A stretch of DNA of 64,000 nucleotides, from contig NZ_CP061091.1 of the NCBI RefSeq assembly GCF_017654485.1, positions 2,734,501 through 2,798,500 of the forward strand, given 5' to 3'. Source of the stretch: Roseomonas marmotae (lineage in GTDB: Bacteria; Pseudomonadota; Alphaproteobacteria; Acetobacterales; Acetobacteraceae). A program made the position numbers and the translations under genes. Within the stretch, counting starts at the first letter, position 1; each line of letters begins with the position of its first letter. Shown in pieces: positions 62,435 to 64,000 of this stretch. The notes beneath the pieces were generated by a model. The model was not told the DNA's origin and searched no databases. It saw only the letters and a program-made list of their open reading frames with translations.

Positions 62435-62854
62435 ATGGATAACAGCATGGCGACCAAGCCCTACAGCAAGCTCAAAGGCGACCCCTACCGGGCGTACGAG
62501 GAACTGCCGGCTGAGGTACGCCTCGCCTTGCAGGAAGCCCTGGTGGATTGGTGCCCCCTGCGCGCCCGCGAATGGCATCTTCACCTGCTGCGTCAGCAGC
62601 GGCTGCGGCCGGCGCAGGCGGCGTCCTTCCTCGTCCAGACCATCCGCGGACAGGATCATGCCGAGGTAGCCGCCTTCGCGAGGACCTGGCCGACAGGCGC
62701 TCAGACCTATCCGCACCTCGCCGCCGGCGCGACGCTCCAGCGTTATGCCGGGATAGAGGGCATCCCTACAGCCGAGCCAATTCTCATCACTCCGGCGAAA
62801 GCAAAGCCTAAGGCTCAGGCCAAGCGTCAGGCAGGCCGCCGCCGCCGGCGCTGA
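62435..62854 (+). CDS. Hypothetical protein with basic tail (DUF6525-like)
   Basis: 139 residues. The segment DPYRAYEELPAEVRLALQEALVDWCPLRAREW resembles a short domain of unknown function seen in Acetobacteraceae. The last 25 residues are Lys/Arg/Ala-rich (AKAKPKAQAKRQAGRRRRR), suggesting nucleic-acid or membrane contact. No signal peptide. ATG 62447 is an alternative start. Family tag is from memory and needs a search. Confidence 0.6.
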   Translation: MDNSMATKPYSKLKGDPYRAYEELPAEVRLALQEALVDWCPLRAREWHLHLLRQQRLRPAQAASFLVQTIRGQDHAEVAAFARTWPTGAQTYPHLAAGATLQRYAGIEGIPTAEPILITPAKAKPKAQAKRQAGRRRRR

Positions 62855-62940
62855 GGGCGGCGCGGGTCATTGGCCCGGCTGGCATCGCGCCGTGCACCGA
62901 AAAGCGGAGGTGCCCGGCGCGATCAGCATCTCCGGCCAGG

Positions 62941-64000
62941 CTACCGGGCGCCCGGTTCAGGAAGATCAGCCAGAAACCGCTGCAACTCGGCAGCCCAGAA
63001 GCGGGCGAAGCCGGTGGTGCCATGCCCCCGCGTTTCGGTACTGGCCGGGATCAGGTACAGGCGCGCCCTCGGCATCTTTGCCAGTGCCTGCTCCATCAAT
63101 CCGGTCTCGGGCGGGTTACGCTCATCATCGGCGGAGTTGATCGCGAGCACCGGCACCTGGATGCGTTCCAGGCCTTGCGGGTTGTAGTCGCGCGAGGCGT
63201 TCCATTGATACATCACGTCGTTGGCATCGCCCGACAGGGGCGTGGCCAGGCGGGCATCCAGCAACTTGTCAGCAGCCTCCCGCGTCGGTGCCTGCGCCTG
63301 AAAGGCCAGGGTGCCGCCGCTGGTGGCGATGCCGAAGAAGGCATTGGCCACCTGCACGGCGCGCGGCTGGGTTGTGTAGTCGCCGCCCTTCCACTCCGGA
63401 TCCTTGCGCACGGCGTCGATGATCATCCGGCGCAGCATCCAGTTCCGGCTGGACATCTCGGTTGGCTGCGACGCCATCGGGACCAGCGCATCGGCCATCT
63501 GCGGATAGGTCGTGCCCCAGAGCCAGGCGTGCATCCCTCCCATCGAATTACCCAGTACCAGCCTGAGGTGCGGAATCCGCAGGCCCTCGGTCACCAACCG
63601 ATATTGTGCCAGCACCATGTCTTCATAGTTGTACTCCGGAAAGCGGGCGCGCAGCCCGTCGGATGGTTTGGAGGAGCGGCCGGCGCCAATCGAATCGGGA
63701 ATAATGATGAAGTACTTTTGCGCATCCAGCGCGCCACCCGGCCCGAACAGCGGCTCAGCGAAGGGAGCCGTTAACACGCTGGCAGCAGAGCCGGCGGTGC
63801 CGTGCAGCACCAGTACCGGCTGGCCGGTTGGCTCGCCGATCGTGGTATAGGCGAGGCGCAGTTCCGGCATCACCTCCCCGGTGTGGAAGCGGAAGTCCCT
63901 GGCGATCCACTCGCCTTGCTTCGGCTCCGGGTAGCTGGCGGCACGGGCTTGCGGTGTACCAAGCACCAGCAACAACCCGAACAACAGCCCGGCTCTGACG
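62941..64000 (-). CDS. Alpha/beta hydrolase, MetX-like (5' end outside window)
   Basis: About 350 residues visible, open to the right edge. A signal sequence (LLFGLLLVLGTPQARAA) is partly visible, so the mature enzyme is exported. The core has VLVLHGTAGSAASV (oxyanion strand), nucleophile Ser in LVLGNSMGGMHAW (GxSxG), Asp in AINSADDERN and His in TRGHGTTGFA. Order and spacing follow homoserine O-acetyltransferase relatives, but export and lack of Met genes argue for a hydrolase of other esters. Confidence 0.82.
   Translation of the reverse strand, partial: VRAGLLFGLLLVLGTPQARAASYPEPKQGEWIARDFRFHTGEVMPELRLAYTTIGEPTGQPVLVLHGTAGSAASVLTAPFAEPLFGPGGALDAQKYFIIIPDSIGAGRSSKPSDGLRARFPEYNYEDMVLAQYRLVTEGLRIPHLRLVLGNSMGGMHAWLWGTTYPQMADALVPMASQPTEMSSRNWMLRRMIIDAVRKDPEWKGGDYTTQPRAVQVANAFFGIATSGGTLAFQAQAPTREAADKLLDARLATPLSGDANDVMYQWNASRDYNPQGLERIQVPVLAINSADDERNPPETGLMEQALAKMPRARLYLIPASTETRGHGTTGFARFWAAELQRFLADLPEPGAR

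Overview
The window is high-GC alphaproteobacterial chromosome. It looks most like Roseomonas or a related member of the Acetobacteraceae/Rhodospirillales. The grounds are an AldFGH/IorAB-type periplasmic molybdenum oxidoreductase with its own cytochrome c, a tripartite-tricarboxylate (Bug) receptor, a class I PHA synthase, an aminotransferase-hom-glpX-recJ operon, and several small hypothetical proteins of the sort common in that group. No search could be run, so the genus is an inference.

Layout, left to right. 0-9 kb: MFS transporter end, FAD disulfide oxidoreductase, AAC(3)-like acetyltransferase, a three-gene molybdenum hydroxylase operon and an orphan family-5 solute-binding protein. 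9-13.4 kb: ribose-type sugar ABC transporter (permease, ATPase, binding protein) with an SDR dehydrogenase. 13.4-17.3 kb: a quieter stretch with a possible small-gene unit, a DhaK-DhaL fusion kinase and a small conserved hypothetical. 17.3-22.1 kb: a catabolic locus in which a Bug receptor diverges from an RpiR regulator, a class III aminotransferase and an M81 (MlrC-type) amidohydrolase; two inverted repeats with GTTGC/GCAAC arms sit in the divergent promoter. 22-24.2 kb: three small hypotheticals and an OmpW-like porin.

24.2-28.8 kb holds the most intriguing unit: a tight operon of an N-acyl amino acid synthase (FeeM-like, LuxI/GNAT fold), an isoprenylcysteine carboxyl methyltransferase-like membrane enzyme, and a membrane PAS-GGDEF-EAL protein with intact GGDEF, I-site and EAL motifs. 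Diverging from it is an RMF-like small protein, followed by a second copy of the 16.7 kb hypothetical family. 28.8-35.0 kb is a decayed island beside tRNA-Glu: a frameshifted IS110 transposase, an IS5-family element split by another IS5-family element (terminal repeats and a 4-bp target duplication visible), an acyltransferase of lower GC, a GH108-type lysozyme fragment and a broken tyrosine integrase whose catalytic Tyr position reads as a stop.

35-59.6 kb is core genome: recJ, glpX, hom, aminotransferase, phaC, a DEAD-box helicase, an MFS transporter, an Hsp20 gene with a ROSE-like leader, rpmE, pdxY, a cold shock protein, an SLC13/RCK permease, a second orphan family-5 binding protein, a chemoreceptor, two tandem paralogous lipoproteins, gamma-carbonic anhydrase, argC, rpsI-rplM and an NAD(P)-binding epimerase-like protein. 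59.6-64 kb is patchier: an isochorismatase-like hydrolase, an internally deleted MITE-like relative of the 31 kb IS, a secreted protein with two copies of a short repeat, a basic-tailed hypothetical and an alpha/beta hydrolase running off the right edge.
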